Assembly: GCA_047616325.1 (NCBI GenBank) | Contig: JBLHGN010000238.1 | Coordinates: forward strand, 1 to 5,656 | DNA: 5,656 bases | Source of the DNA: JBLHGN01 sp047616325 | GTDB taxonomy: Bacteria; Pseudomonadota; Gammaproteobacteria; Pseudomonadales; Cellvibrionaceae | Reading direction: 5' to 3' | Shown: in pieces, positions 5,354 to 5,656 of the stretch | Numbering within the stretch: position 1 is the stretch's first letter | Layout: every line of letters begins with the position of its first letter | Translations under genes and position numbers: made by a program | The notes under the pieces: generated by a model | The model's input: only the letters and a program-made list of their open reading frames with translations | What the model was told of the DNA's origin: nothing | Database searches by the model: none

Positions 5354-5656
5354 ATGGGTGCCAGAACCAATACTTTTGTTTCATTTAGCATACTGCTCTT
5401 TTCACTTGTAAGCAGCGCTGCATTTGGCGAAGATTATTATCGCTGGGTCGGGGAAAACGGCGTTGTGGAATATGGATCTACCCCGCCAAAAGGCGTTCAG
5501 GCCGTTAAAATTAAGACTTATGGCAACTCTTCAGAAATAAAACACACGGATACTGGAAAAAAAACAGGCACGGCCGTTGATGCCGAAGAGCTTCAAAAGC
5601 AAATTGTTGATCAACGCAAGCAACAGTGTGAGGATGAAAAGGAACGCTTAAGCACG
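5354..5656 (+). CDS. Exported DUF4124-domain protein, N-terminal part (truncated by window end)
   Basis: The first 101 codons of a gene that runs off the right edge without a stop. The ATG has GGAG six bases upstream. Residues 1-5 carry one Arg, residues 8-23 are hydrophobic, and A-F-G before E26 fits signal peptidase I cleavage, so export to the periplasm or envelope is predicted. The mature start DYYRWVGENGVVEYGSTPP fits the DUF4124 pattern (YRW-x-D/E-ENG-x-V-x-Y-x-D/S-x-PP), a small beta module common in proteobacterial envelope proteins with no established biochemical role. After a polar linker, residues 76-100 are rich in Glu, Gln, Lys and Arg and probably form a helix or coiled coil; one Cys lies at 92. 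The gene is divergent from ilvI and its job is unknown. Assignment to the domain family is firm; function cannot be given. Confidence 0.85.
   Translation, partial: MGARTNTFVSFSILLFSLVSSAAFGEDYYRWVGENGVVEYGSTPPKGVQAVKIKTYGNSSEIKHTDTGKKTGTAVDAEELQKQIVDQRKQQCEDEKERLST

Overview
The window is an ordinary, well-kept piece of chromosome from a gammaproteobacterium. The proteins and the gene order ilvI-ilvH-ilvC-pssA resemble Pseudomonas and its relatives. A moderate G+C content and the sequence style would fit a marine, Cellvibrio-like lineage, but that placement is inference. Every complete gene is on the minus strand; one truncated gene enters from the right on the plus strand.

Left end (1 to about 390): this is the control region of a ribosomal RNA operon whose 16S gene should lie just beyond position 1, read leftward. 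It holds two rRNA-type promoters in tandem with identical GC-rich discriminators and AT-rich upstream elements, then a boxB-like hairpin, a boxA antitermination site and a conserved leader segment. No protein gene is supported there.

Middle (468-4774, minus strand, read right to left): ilvI (acetolactate synthase large subunit, GTG start) and ilvH (regulatory subunit) overlap in a TAATG junction. A 151-base gap follows, then ilvC (ketol-acid reductoisomerase), a clear Rho-independent terminator, and pssA (membrane phosphatidylserine synthase). IlvIH condenses pyruvate or pyruvate plus 2-oxobutyrate to acetohydroxyacids. IlvC isomerises and reduces these toward valine, leucine and isoleucine. 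PssA makes phosphatidylserine, the precursor of phosphatidylethanolamine. No terminator is visible between pssA and the rRNA promoters.

Right end (4775-5656): a 579-base divergent intergenic region has no convincing protein gene. It contains a possible 18-codon leader peptide rich in Ile/Leu/Val, three short dyad symmetries and a plausible plus-strand promoter. The first 101 codons of an exported DUF4124-type protein follow and run off the window.

I found no mobile element, CRISPR array, tRNA gene or defence system, and no strong case for a new system. The observations most worth a second look are the possible ilv leader peptide, the dyad cluster upstream of the DUF4124 gene, and the co-directional run of pssA into a tandem rRNA promoter.
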